A DNA stretch of 64,000 nucleotides from NCBI RefSeq assembly GCF_963082655.1, contig NC_081555.1, positions 26,594,776 through 26,658,775 of the forward strand, written 5' to 3'. The position numbers and the translations under genes are program-made. A model generated the notes under the pieces. That model was not told the origin of the DNA, made no database searches, and saw only the letters and a list, made by a program, of their open reading frames with translations. Origin of the DNA: Stomoxys calcitrans (lineage: Eukaryota > Arthropoda > Insecta > Diptera > Muscidae). Positions 35,766 through 46,446 of this stretch are shown piece after piece; the first letter of the stretch is position 1; every line of letters starts with the position of its first letter.

Positions 35766-36090
35766 GGGGAAGAGTTTTTACATGGCAAAGTACCTCACAA
35801 TGTTGCCAGCATTAGGAAAGGAAACCACCGCTGAAAATTTTTTTCTGATGCCAGGATTCAAATCTAGACGTTCAGCGTTATAGCGGACATGCTAACCTCT
35901 GCGCTGTGGTGGGCTTCTATAATGAAAGGTACTTGGCAAAGTTCCTCAAAAATGTTGCCAGCATTAGGAGGGAGAACCACAGCTGAAAAATTTTGTTGAT
36001 GGTCTTGCCAGGATTCGAACCCAGGCGATTAGCATTATAGGCGGACATGCTAACCTCTGCGCTACGGTGGCCTTCTGTAATGAAAGGTAC
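35766..36090 (-). repeat. Two SINE-1 head fragments in tandem
   Basis: Two successive pieces, about 35,770-35,915 and 35,920-36,075, carry TGTTGCCAGCATTAGGA, the B-box complement (GGATTCGAACCC in the second, GGATTCAAATCT in the first) and GCGCTACGGTGGCC-type ends. They are truncated at their body ends. A few bases of ~118-bp satellite (AATGAAAGGTACTTGAGAG) follow. Confidence 0.7.
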
Positions 36091-37550
36091 TTGAGAGTAA
36101 AATATGAATATAAATTATTTTAAATTTTGGACCATGTCAAAAGGGGGGTTAAGGGTGTAGCGGTTCACACCGGGCAGCTAGTTTTTATTAAAAAATTGGA
36201 CAAAATTTTCTAGGAAATAAAATTTTGAAAAATTTTCCAAAAATTTGCCAACATTTTTTTGAAAAGAATGTTGTCAAAATTTTCCCTAGAAAGAAAATAT
36301 TTTACAAAAATTCCAAAAATAATTATTCCTTTACACTTATTTGCCAGAATATTTTAACGCCGTCAACTTCCCTCAACTCTGACTTCCTCTGTCTCCATTG
36401 TTACCCTAAACTCATTTAAGTTGCATTGCAACAAAGTTTCCGGTTTCAATGTAATTTTCCCCAAACCATCCCAACCCCACCTGGGATTCATGAATGGGAG
36501 AAAAAACGAATGAAGGAAAAAAGGCAAACATGAAATGAATAAACCTTCAAGTAACAACATTCAAGAGCGTAATAAGTATAAGCGGCTTTAAAAACAAAAA
36601 GTTATTAAAATTAATACGACTCCCCAATGCGCTCTTTTCTCTTTTGCATTGCCCCAAAATGGGGGATTTATTTCACTAAGTTCAATGCCAAATTCTATGG
36701 CATTACCCGGGCAACTACATGGCTACCAAGGAAACAATGAGTTTTGGGTGTTTTTCTTTTCTCAGCTACACTCTTTCGTAGAGCCAGCAGACTTAAATGT
36801 TTGGAACTTTTTAACGATTTTATTTTTTTTCTTGCTCTCCATTGTGTTCTCTTTCTCCGTAGAGTTTTGCCTTAACAACACCAACAGGCACCATGCACTA
36901 TACTTCATAATCTTGAATACGTGCTTTATTTTTTAACAACTCCAATTAAGCATAACGAGAATGTTTTGTGTGTGTGTGTGTCTGTATATATGGTCTCTTT
37001 TCTTATTCTTTTTTCTTCTGTAGTGGTTTTTCTTTGTTATGCTTTTGTCAAGTTTTAATTATTCGATTTGTATACCAAAGTCAATGATGAGACATAAGCA
37101 ACCAAGCAAGCAAGCAAGCAACAGCCCTTCATTGTATGATTCTATGCTTGATTTGTAATGTAGCTGATATTTTGGGGAAATGCTACCGAATGGCGATTGA
37201 GGGGGGAAATTTACTTGAGAATTAAATTTGTTGAGACGAAAGCATTTCCCTTTCTTTCTTTTTATTAATGAGTTTTTAATTTTACATTCATTTAAGTTTC
37301 CGATCAAAAATGAAGGGAGGGTCTTTATATCAAAGAAATTTGTTCTTAAAATTTGGAAATCAATACTTGGGGTTTCTTTATATTGTAGGAAAAAATCCAT
37401 TGGTTAACGATTTTGTTGTCTTAATCGTTATGCGGTTGATAGATCAAGTTCCTGAAAGCGTAAGAGACACTACTGTCAGTGTTCCAGAAAAAAATGTCTT
37501 ATATAACAATTAAATCGTTGAGCTTTGTTTATTAGTTTGTTTTCTGTTCC
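36091..37550. other. Unassigned, low-complexity patches
   Basis: A satellite remnant is followed by an AATTTTGAAAAATTTTCC-type AT-rich patch (36,190-36,330). A (TG)n tract occurs at 36,968-36,981 and an AAGC repeat near 37,101-37,120. ORFs here are short and low-complexity. No gene is recognised. Confidence 0.4.
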
Positions 37551-37554
37551 GTAT

Positions 37555-38480
37555 AGACTCTAAAAAGCTGAACCGATTTTCATGAAATTTCCACTGTTGG
37601 TAGAGTTAGAGCCCCGGTGTTGATACCCGAAGAGTGGTGAACCCTTACACCAATTTTCAAAAATGCCAGATCTCGGAGATGGGTGCACCGATTTGAGCGA
37701 AATGTAGTATGTCACCTTAGGGTACCCCAATGTTGGGGTCAAATAGCCTGGGGCGACGCCCTATCCCAAAAGTCATTTAAAAGTAGAATACAAATCTGAC
37801 ATAAAAATGTATTCCTTGGTGTCTAAGGGGTCTCCCCACCCTCTGAAACACCCCAGCAGGGCATATTTACCAATTGGGGCAATATGAGTATTAAATGAAA
37901 GGTATTTAAAAGTAGACTAACAATCTGATATAAAATTTTAATCATTGGTATCTGAGGCACATCCCCCCCCCCCCCCCCCCCCCCAAAACCTCCAAGCAGG
38001 GCATATTTACCAATTGGGACAATATGGATATCAAATGAAAGGTGTTTGGAAGTTGAGTACACATAAGAATTTGGTTCAAGGTGTCTACGGGGCCTCCCAA
38101 ACCCCAAAAACCCCTTAAACGAGCATTCACATCCAACGTCACAAAATGGGTATCAAATGAAAGGTCTTTGGAGGTTCACCACGAATCTCGTATACACATT
38201 TGGGACAGAGTCTCGGACCGGCCCACCTACTAAATACCCTTCAATAGGACGTGTAGCTCGAGCGGGATAATATGTGAATTAAAAGAAAGGTCTATGTCAG
38301 TAGAATTCGAATCTAATGTTAATATAAGGATTAAAGAATCTGGGTCACGTGCCGTTAAGCACGACATGTATATCGCGACAATAAAGCACGCAAATAGATT
38401 GTCTTTGGATGTAGGACGACCGAGAATACATTGTACTCAAATGAAAGGATGTGTCATAGGGCAATTCCCCTTCCCCTATT
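37555..38480. repeat. ~118-bp satellite array
   Basis: Units repeat GGGGCAATATGAGTATTAAA, TGAAAGGTATTTAAAAGTA and C-rich stretches. One unit contains about 21 consecutive C near 37,964-37,984. The first unit matches 9,966-10,030 (AGATCTCGGAGATGGGTGC), so the two arrays share an edge. Confidence 0.75.
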
Positions 38481-38504
38481 CTACCAAAAAAAAAGGATTT
38501 AAAA

Positions 38505-39140
38505 ACAAGTAAAAAGGCGTTAAGTTCGGCCGGGCCGAACTTTGGATACCCACCACCTCGGGTATATATGTAAACCACCTTTCATCAAAATTCGGTGTAA
38601 ATTTCATACTTTATGTCCCATATAAGTTATATCAAAATATGATCCGATTTGGACCAAATACTAACAAGTACAGTAGCTATATTTAAAAATAAACCGATCT
38701 GAACCATATACGACACGGATGTTGAAAATCTTAACATAAGTCACTGTATCAAATTTTTGTGAAATCGGATTATAAATGCGCCTTTTATGGGGCCAAGACT
38801 TTAAGTCGGATTATAAATGTGGCTTTTGTGGGCCAAATACCCTAAATCGGCGGATCGGTCTATATGGGGGCTATATCAAGATATAGTCCGATATAGCCCA
38901 TCTTCGAACTTAACCTGCTTATGGACAAAAAAAGAATCTGTGCAAAATTTCAGCTCAATATCTATATTTTTAAAGACTGTAGCATGATTTCAACGGACAT
39001 GTTTAGATCGTCTTAGATTTTTACGCTGATCAAGAATATATATATACTTTATAGGGTCGGAAATGGATATTTCGATGTGTTGCAAACGGAATGACAAAAT
39101 GAATATACCGCCATCCTTCGATGGTGGGTATAATATATAT
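38505..39140. repeat. Foldback repeat, GGCCGGGCCG-tip family, short copy
   Basis: It starts AAACAAGTAAAAAGGCG with the perfect palindrome GTTCGGCCGGGCCGAAC, then GATACCCACCACCTCGGG. It ends with the complement-type CGATGGTGGGTATAATATA. Its GGGGGCTATATCAAGATATAG portion matches 3.64-3.67 and 3.95-3.98 kb in inverse orientation. Confidence 0.8.
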
Positions 39141-40800
39141 TAGGGTGAGGACTTATTAAGTTTTTTTCTCAAAAATTATGAATGAACTTTTGGCTATTAA
39201 TGACTAAAATTAAATTTATCTCATTTAAATATTGAAAAAGGTTACGCACGAACCGCTTTAAAATGAAATTTTTGTGAAATTGTTTTAATCGTTTTGTGCG
39301 TGAAGTCTTTTTCGTAAATAAAAACTCATCAAAATATGATATGACTGGGAAACTAAGTTATTTAAAAGTCATTACCCTAATAAGTACTCAACAAGGATTC
39401 TTTGCCTACTCTAAGTATCTACCCGGCAAATCAATTTAGGATCTTGTTCATATGGATGATGATTTTTGAGTTTTTTTTTTTATTTCCTGTTGCACGAATG
39501 AATGAACTTTTGTCTAATTAACTTTAAAATAATACTTATTCCATAAAAATATTAAACAAGGTCAGGTTTTTTTTAAGAATCCCCTTATATGTCAGATTGT
39601 TCTAATCTTAAATAAAAACTCATCAAAATATGATACAGGGATAAGAGTTTGTTAAAAGGTCATTCCTTCCGTCGATTTTAAGAGATATTACACGATCTGA
39701 CGACGTTGGTATTCCTCATCTATTAGTTGTGGGTATAGCAAATATTATTTTGAGAATATACGGAGCTTTGAAACTCTCTTTTTCATTTCAACCGTAATTT
39801 CAACTTTTATTACCCTTTATATATGTTATTCATTGAATTCGTTAGCCTTCTTTTTCTCTCTCTCCTTTTTTGCATCCCTTGATTGTAACCTAAAACTAAA
39901 GCTGACATTAATGCTCCAGCTAAACATTTGATGCCAAAACAAATATAAACCTACTTTAACTTATATTTTGCTAATAGCTAAGGGAAAAATCCTTTATATT
40001 ACCCTCCACTGCATAGGGCAACATTTTATTTTCCCTTTAATGTAGTTTCAAATGTAGTTTTCAATTAATTTATTCTCTTATATGTATCACAAATGAAATG
40101 AGGTTTTCTACCAAAGCCTTCAAATGCCAGTCTATAACTCCGTCCTTCCTGCCTTGCAGCTGTTTGCTTAGAAGCTTTTAATGCTTCGAATTGTTTCCCT
40201 TTAATTAACTTCTGTACAATTTTCTTTTCTTCTCTCTACTGCTCTATTCAACTCTTCATCTGTTTCTATCTCTGAATAGCAGGTTGCTTTTATGGCAAAA
40301 CAACAGCTGTTATTTACCGTGCTGCATGGAGGGTTTTATGAAACCCCCAACTTTTGCAAAAAATATGAATGGCAATGGCAACATTGTGGCCGGGTTGATG
40401 CTTGGGTGGAAGCTGTCATAGCAAAATCTTAGTCAAGCAGAAAATACTTGACTTTAGTGCTGAAGAGGCCTCATATGTTGTAATTTTTTTTTTGTTTGCT
40501 CGGATGCTCTGCGTTAAGCTTACAAATACCCATGCCCCAAATATAATCCTACAGCCCACTTCCCCATAAGCTTTTGTGTGTGTGCTCACCACTGATGCCC
40601 AGCCTCCAATGGAAGTTGTCACCTCCTTGTTTTACACTCGCTCTTAATACAGCCTGATCCATTATGGCGGAGTTTAAGCCATTTAAATGCAGCACTGGTA
40701 GGTTGATAAGGATAAGGACAATTGTTGGTTATACACTGAAAAAAATGTTGTTTGTATGAGAAAATTTGAGTAAAATTTTATCTTTAGAAAATTTTTCAAG
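39141..40800. other. Unassigned, with one diverged direct duplication
   Basis: Blocks at about 39,168-39,375 and 39,475-39,665 are related: GAATGAACTTTTG, then AAATATTRAAMAAGGT, then AAATAAAAACTCATCAAAAT. They are about 200 bp each. The remainder (to 40,770) is pyrimidine-rich with no clear gene. Confidence 0.45.
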
Positions 40801-41695
40801 GATAGGGGTATCCCAGAGCTTACAAAGGCGTTAGGCAGCGAAATCGCGACGGAACGCATTATGGAAGTCTTAAACAAGCAAAATCAAGATTTGGTCGTAG
40901 AGAAATGGGAGGCTTTCCACAGCTAGGAGAAGGAGGAATGTACTCTCCTTGTGGTGGGCATTGATCAAATCTCCGTGACAAGTTTGGCTAAGACTAAAGA
41001 CATGGCGTACTACGGGGCAATGGCCGTCTTTTTGAAAATTAGGAAGACTAGGATAGGCAAATATCCTCGTATTGAGCCATCAGGCGGTACAGTGGCGGGA
41101 CACTCGATAACGCCTAACGGACATGGGAACGGCAACGCGACAATTATCAACTCTCTCAATATTGGGAGGACTAGGATAAGTAAAGATCCTAATACTTAAA
41201 TATCAAGCAATGCAGGGGCGAGAGACCCTACACAGTCTAACGAACAGGGACCCGACGATCGAACCATCAGCAACTTTCTCGAGATTAGAAAGACTAGTAT
41301 GGATAAAGATCCTAATGTTGAAACATCAGGCAGTGCAGTGACAGAGAACTCAATGCCGCCTAACGCATAGGGAGCAGACGATGAGACCATGACCTACACC
41401 CAAAAAGCCCATTCCCTCAAGATTTGGAAGACTAGTTTAGGCAAAGATGCTAATATTGGAACATCAGGTAGTGCAGAGACAGTGGACTCAATACAAACTA
41501 ACGAACAGAAACCCGGTGATGGAACCATTACCGACTTTCTCAAGATTCGGAAGACTATGATAGGCAAAGATCATAATATTAAAACATCAGGCAATGCAGT
41601 ATCGGGAAACTCAATGCAGCCTTAGGAAAAGGGAGCAGAAGATGAGACCATCACCCACTCCCAAGAAGCCCATCTAATGGAGGAGCGTGCGGATA
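40801..41695 (+). pseudogene. LINE ORF1-like fragment with tandem coding repeats
   Basis: On the plus strand, a frame with stops reads GIPELTKALGSEIATERIME, ...LVVEKWEAFHS, then LLVVGIDQISVTSLAKTKDM. This resembles the C-terminal domain of ORF1 in some LOA/I-type LINEs (the '...VLV.GID..S...L' pattern, family knowledge). Five coding repeats of about 41-47 residues follow, each with FLKIRKTMIGKD-like and ETSGSAVTENSMQPNE-like segments (DNA spacing about 121-141 bp: near 41,040, 41,164, 41,286, 41,427 and 41,548). Stops at 41,199 and 41,368 and other breaks kill it. It may be ORF1 of LINE-A, but nothing links them directly. Confidence 0.5.
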
Positions 41696-41739
41696 TAAAC
41701 ATGCCATCTTTAAATTATTGTCTTTTAAAAAATGTCTTA

Positions 41740-42115
41740 GAAATTTTGTTTAAATGAAAATTTCTTAAAAATGTTCACTTTAAAGAACATTTCTTAGCAA
41801 ATCGGTCTTTAGCGAAAATTTCTGGAATATTTCCTCTTTAGAGAAAATTCCATGGAAATATTGTCTTTGGAGGAAATTTCTTAGATATCTGTTCCATGAA
41901 ACAATGTCTTAGAAATTTTGTCTTTAGAGCTAATTTCTTTGAAATTTTGTCTTTAGAAAAAATTTCTTAGAAATTTTGCCTTTAGTGATAATTCAAGAAA
42001 AGTTATCTTTAGAGATAATTTCTTGAAATGTTGTCCTTATAGAAAATTTTTTAGAAATTTTGTCCTTAGAGAAAATTTTTTGTAAATTTTGTTTGTTTTT
42101 TTTTTTTTTTCAGTG
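41740..42115. repeat. Minisatellite of TTTAGAGAAAATTTCTTAG type
   Basis: About a dozen imperfect 27-30-bp repeats: TTTAGAGATAATTTCTTGA and AAATTTTGTC. It ends in a T-rich stretch and a CAG. Confidence 0.75.
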
Positions 42116-42649
42116 TATCCCTTACCTCTGTTTTTCTTGCTGTTTGTTCCTTTCTCTCTCCATCTACCAATTTCTGCCATCAGATGGCATTGTGCCGGGG
42201 TTTGTGTCATGCTTAATTAATCCACTGACAGACGACTTTCTACTGCCTCTATGTGTGGGTATGTGTTTGTGTTTGTGTTTGTATGCGTGTTCGTGTTCGT
42301 TTTTGTGGGATTCACTGAAATTAATGAAAATACATATTATTCTTTAAACTTTGCTCGAGGCTGTAATTAAATGATGACAGCTGGTTAAAGCGAAACACTT
42401 GCCTTTGTCTGTTTGCAGGCAGGAAGGAAAAATGCTTTGACTATTAGCCAAGAAGGTGGGAGGTTCTGTCATTTTGCGGTTTAACAGTTTTGCCTAGCTA
42501 TTTAACGGTATTTTAAAAATTAATTATCCAAGGACAAGTAGAGATGGCAAAAACCACGCACACACACAGAGTCAAGCATCTTTGTTAGTAAAGGGCGACA
42601 AACTTTCGCAAGAAAATTTAAAACTGGGTAAAGTAATTTTTATAATAGG
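42116..42649. other. Unassigned DNA
   Basis: It is T/G-rich (TGTGTTTGTGTTTGTG near 42,262) with no recognisable gene or repeat. Confidence 0.4.
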
Positions 42650-42905
42650 CTGGGATAGGTTTTAATGGCAGTCTGTAATCAGACTTACATAGAGGTTTTG
42701 GTATCACTATGGAAGTGATACCACAGGAACAGGAGAAGGAAGATGCCTTCAGTTTCCTACATTTGAACCAACAGATTGCTTGAAATAATGATTACCTTGG
42801 CGTAGAGATCATTATGTCCGAACGCTTGCGTTTGAATCCTGGCGGGATCGTACATAAAATATTTCTACAGTGGTTATCCCCACCTAAGGCGCGCCGGTAG
42901 CTAAG
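42650..42905. repeat. SINE-like composite fragment
   Basis: 42,650-42,790 matches the repeat at 26.8 kb (GGAGAAGGAAGATGCCTTC). After it come a B-box-like GTTTGAATCCTGGCGGG and TTTCTACAGTGGTTATCCCC (SINE-1 body), then the first bases of SINE-2 (CGCGCCGGTAGCTAAGTTGG). Confidence 0.5.
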
Positions 42906-43305
42906 TTGGATGACTAGGATGGATGAAGATCCTAATGTTGAAACATCAGGCAGTGCAGTGACGGAGAATTCAATGCCGCCTAACACACAGGGAGCAGACG
43001 ATGAGACCATGATCTACTCCCACTAAGCCCATTCACTCAAGATTTGAGACAAAGATCCTAATTTTAGAACATTAGACAGTGCAGGGAGGGTGGACTCAAT
43101 ACAAGCTAACGAACAGGGACCCGATGAAGGAACCATTACCAGCTTTCTCAAGATTGGGAAGACTATGATAAACTAAGATGCTAATATTAAAACATCAAGC
43201 AGTGCAGTGACGGAAAACTCAATGCAGCCTAAGGAAAAGGGGGCAGATGATGAGACCATCACCCACTTCCAAAAAGCCCATCTAATGGAGGAGAGTGCGG
43301 AACGT
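42906..43305 (+). pseudogene. LINE ORF1-like tandem coding repeats, second locus
   Basis: About three degenerate copies of the repeat described at 40.8-41.7 kb: GATCCTAATGTTGAAACATC, GGCAGTGCAGTGACGGAGAA and CAGACGATGAGACCAT. Stops break all frames. It is flanked by near-identical 52-bp direct repeats (42,857-42,908 and 43,310-43,362), so it looks inserted into, or duplicated with, a SINE-1/SINE-2 junction. Confidence 0.55.
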
Positions 43306-43309
43306 ATAA

Positions 43310-43503
43310 AAAATTTTTCTACAGTGATTATCCCCACCTAAGGCGCGCCGGTAGCTAAGTTGGTAGCGTGCTCGGATTGTTAATGCGGGGGTCGTTGGTT
43401 TGATTCCCACCAGAGCCCTGGGTCTATCGCTACTTTGGTATCATAATGGACTTAAAATTTTCCAATTGAGTCGGCAAAGGACTGCAAATCTGACCTAACC
43501 TAA
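43310..43503 (+). mobile_element. SINE-2, tRNA-derived
   Basis: The A box GTAGCTAAGTTGGTAGCG (43,351-43,368) and the B box GGTTTGATTCC (43,397-43,407) sit at tRNA-like spacing. CTATCGCTACTTTGGTATC and a CTGACCTAACCTAA tail follow. It closely resembles the minus-strand copy at 14,054-14,235. The 5' side begins with SINE-1 body sequence. Confidence 0.8.
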
Positions 43504-43664
43504 TTTATCCTCACCTAGGTTAGTTTAGTTTGAATGGGTCGCCCACCAAAGGTGAGTTCACTCGGAGGCCAGTTTGGCCCTTTGTGGTACCCTAGAGAGA
43601 GAAAGGGAAGAAAAAGGAAAATGTGAGACCTTGTACTAGAGGTTATACACGAATAAAAAAAAAC
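43504..43664. other. Short unassigned repeat-like stretch
   Basis: It begins CCTCACCTAGGTTAGTTTAG and contains GTGAGTTCACTCGGAGGCC and AGAGAGAGAAAGGGAAG. It ends in AATAAAAAAAAACC, possibly the poly-A tail of a SINE. I cannot name the family. Confidence 0.35.
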
Positions 43665-44085
43665 CAGTAAGGAAAGGCAAAAGTCGGACGGAGCCGACTA
43701 TATAATACCCTACACCATTGAGTCTACATAAAACTTTCAATATATAGCACTTATATTCAAATTTGGTCAGACTTTAATATTGCATACCTATTGAAATATC
43801 GAAAAGAACCTTCTACGATTTTCTTACGATGGTACGAAAATTGTGGCTTCTACAGCCTTAAAAGTCGAAACGATTAAAAGATATATATGGGAACTTTACC
43901 TAAACCTGGTTCGATTTTGATGATATTTTTTGCATGTAGTGCGACGTCAATTAAAACATCTCCTGCAAAATTTTGTAAGAATGGGACCAAAATCTTGCTT
44001 TCTACAGTCTTAAAAAACCATATCGGATGAAAGATATATATGGGAGCTATATATAAATCTGATCCGATTTTAAGGAAGAAAAGAA
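43665..44085. repeat. Foldback repeat with GTCGGACGGAGCCGAC tip
   Basis: The imperfect palindrome GTCGGACGGAGCCGAC is followed by TATATAATACCCTACACC and by GATATATATGGGAGCTATAT units. It has the same architecture as the GGCCGGGCCG family but a different tip, so it is a distinct subfamily. It is cut off at about 44,085. Confidence 0.65.
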
Positions 44086-44089
44086 ATGA

Positions 44090-44310
44090 AGAAGCGGGAG
44101 ATGAAGAACCATCCTACCCTACGCAAGCACGGACCTACCCACGCTGGAGTCTGTGTCATCCCCCGTCGGAACCATCCTGTCCCCTCAACAAACCTCAGGA
44201 GAGATGACAGAGGTACGTTTGCAAATTCACCCAGATCACAGTAGAAACGGCTCCCCAGAAAGGAGAGCCTACGTATCTGCAGACCCGGACAGGAACAAAG
44301 CAATTACCCA
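44090..44310 (-). pseudogene. LINE-3 C-terminal fragment
   Basis: The minus strand encodes LCSCPGLQIRRLSFLGSRFY, then CDLGEFANVPLSSLLRFVEG and TGWFRR. Several fly LINEs with RNase H end in a C.CP-type knuckle followed by an F..TGWF tail (family knowledge), and this differs from the LINE-A ending. It is about 70 codons with no catalytic domain. Sequence to its right up to 44,550 may be more of the same element but is not readable. Confidence 0.45.
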
Positions 44311-46149
44311 ATAGTCCAGAAGTCATTGTGCGGTATCCCCATACAAGCCGCCATGTGGCCTATGGCACAGAAGTGTGCTCCCTGTTTCTTAATATAATGG
44401 CTGTGGGCGAAGTTGCAATTTTATACACATCATATGCCACGAAGTCAATACTGTCAATCAACTACAAAGCTCCTCTTGATGTCACATCCCTTAAGGATAC
44501 CCATTTCGTAATGATAGATTGTCACATTCTTCGTCCTGGGCGTAATTGATGATTAATAATATTTCAAAAACCAATTAGAAGCCATACTGGGAAAACATTT
44601 CCTCCAGCCCTTTAAAACCCATACAATACCCTTGCTTTCTTGCTCCAGCTAAACAATTTTCAACATCCACCATTCAATATTCATGCCCTCTGCAAATCCC
44701 TTTACACCTTATGTTATACTACAAAATTAAATTGATAATTTATATCACAGAGAGCCAGGGACCTAACTCCACAATACAAAATTTACACTTTGGAGCTTTT
44801 AACAGCGTCATACTACGCTTTTTCATGCAATGAGCAAAAAAATACATTGAATTTGAACAAAAATGATTCACAAAAGCAAATGTCCCTAACTAGCAACTGT
44901 GAAATAAATACAAAAAAAGGATATACTATGCTCGTAAAATAAATATGTTACCCGCCAAGTCAAAAAAAAAATGGAATTCCATATGGACAAAAGACACGGA
45001 GAGTATACGCACACACTCTCTCTCTCTCTCTCTCTCAGTGCCGCTCTATATGTATGTGTGTGTGACCAACAAATCAGAGTGGCACAAAGGCATTTGTTTC
45101 ATATTTATTTTCGAGTACCATAGCTCGAAATGTATTTATTTTTTCCAATTTCCTCTGATGGCTTAAAGGTACAATAAAAATGTCAAAGGGATTTTCCCCA
45201 TGTAGTCCATTTCTTTTGTTGCACGTTGCCAAAGCAAAAGCTACAAATAATAGCTTGGAAAATGACAAATTTTATGGTCGAAAAGGAATTTCTAAAAAGC
45301 ACACTTAACTAGAAATTTATAACAAATTGAACTCTTTGCTTCGGGAGGGGGGACGAAAAAAAGGAAGCTGCCTATGATGATGACTAGGAGCAAAATATTG
45401 GAAATTTAAAAGCAAATAGCCTAAATGTTTGCTCGCAAATTGTATATGGGCAGACCATTCCTTGGGTATTGGGTAAACATTTTTCAGACTGCCCAATTGT
45501 GTGTTGTTTTGTTTTGTCAAGCCTAAAAGCATGCTTCATCAAAATGTAAATAGCTGAGTGGAATCTAAATTACCCCCATCGCATAATGGAAAGTGTTAAT
45601 GATAATGAGACAGCAAAAAGGACTTAAATGGATACCAAGCATTCTCTTATATTTTCTTTTGTAGACAATGCCTAAGGTCTTTGCAAAGGAATTTTTGTGA
45701 ATAAATAAAGGATATGAAGACAAATTTCTTTGTTTTCGATTTTAGTTTGGGTTCTACCGTTTAAATGAAGAAGAAATGAGTTCCATTACATGTTTATCAA
45801 TGCAAACTTATCAAATAAAAATATCTCCAAGGATGTATATAAGGGTGCACATAAGGCAAAGATACTAATGAGGAAGACATGAATTTTGTTACATGTTTAT
45901 CAAGGCAAACTTATCAAATAAAAATGGCTCCAAGAAATATTTATTTCTTATTTTAGAATTTCCTTTTAAATAATACAAAAACTCATGCCATTGAATTTGC
46001 TAGGTCTTATTTTATTAAAAATTAAATATAAAAATACAAAAAGCCGCTTAGCAAAGGACAATTTTGTAACCATTGTCTTCTCAAACTACTTTAGGGCGTT
46101 GGCGTTTCCAAATTGCCAGCAAATATGTGTGTGAAGATAAATTCCGAAT
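44311..46149. other. Unassigned DNA left of the foldback transposon
   Basis: It has a (CT)n tract at 45,016-45,036 and a ~45-bp direct repeat (ACATGTTTATCAATGCAAAC at 45,789 and its variant at about 45,890). ORFs are short and unremarkable. This stretch is probably the host DNA into which the giant element inserted. Confidence 0.4.
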
Positions 46150-46446
46150 TTAACTAGCAGAGACACAAACCGCTTTGTTAACAGAGTGCGAGAGAGAGTA
46201 ACAGAAGTATTAACAGAGATCCACTGAGGGGTTAGCAGAGCTCTGTAAATACTTAACAGAACCAAAAAAACAAGAGAAATTAATTAAATTTCTTACTTTT
46301 TATCAATTTTTGCAAATATTTGTAAAAAAAAAGTAAAACCATAACAAAATTTGGAGTAAAATATCAATGCTTTAAATCAAAAACACCAAATTAAAAATAT
46401 CTATTACCGTAGTACTGAGAAAAATGAAAAATTTATAAAAAAAATA

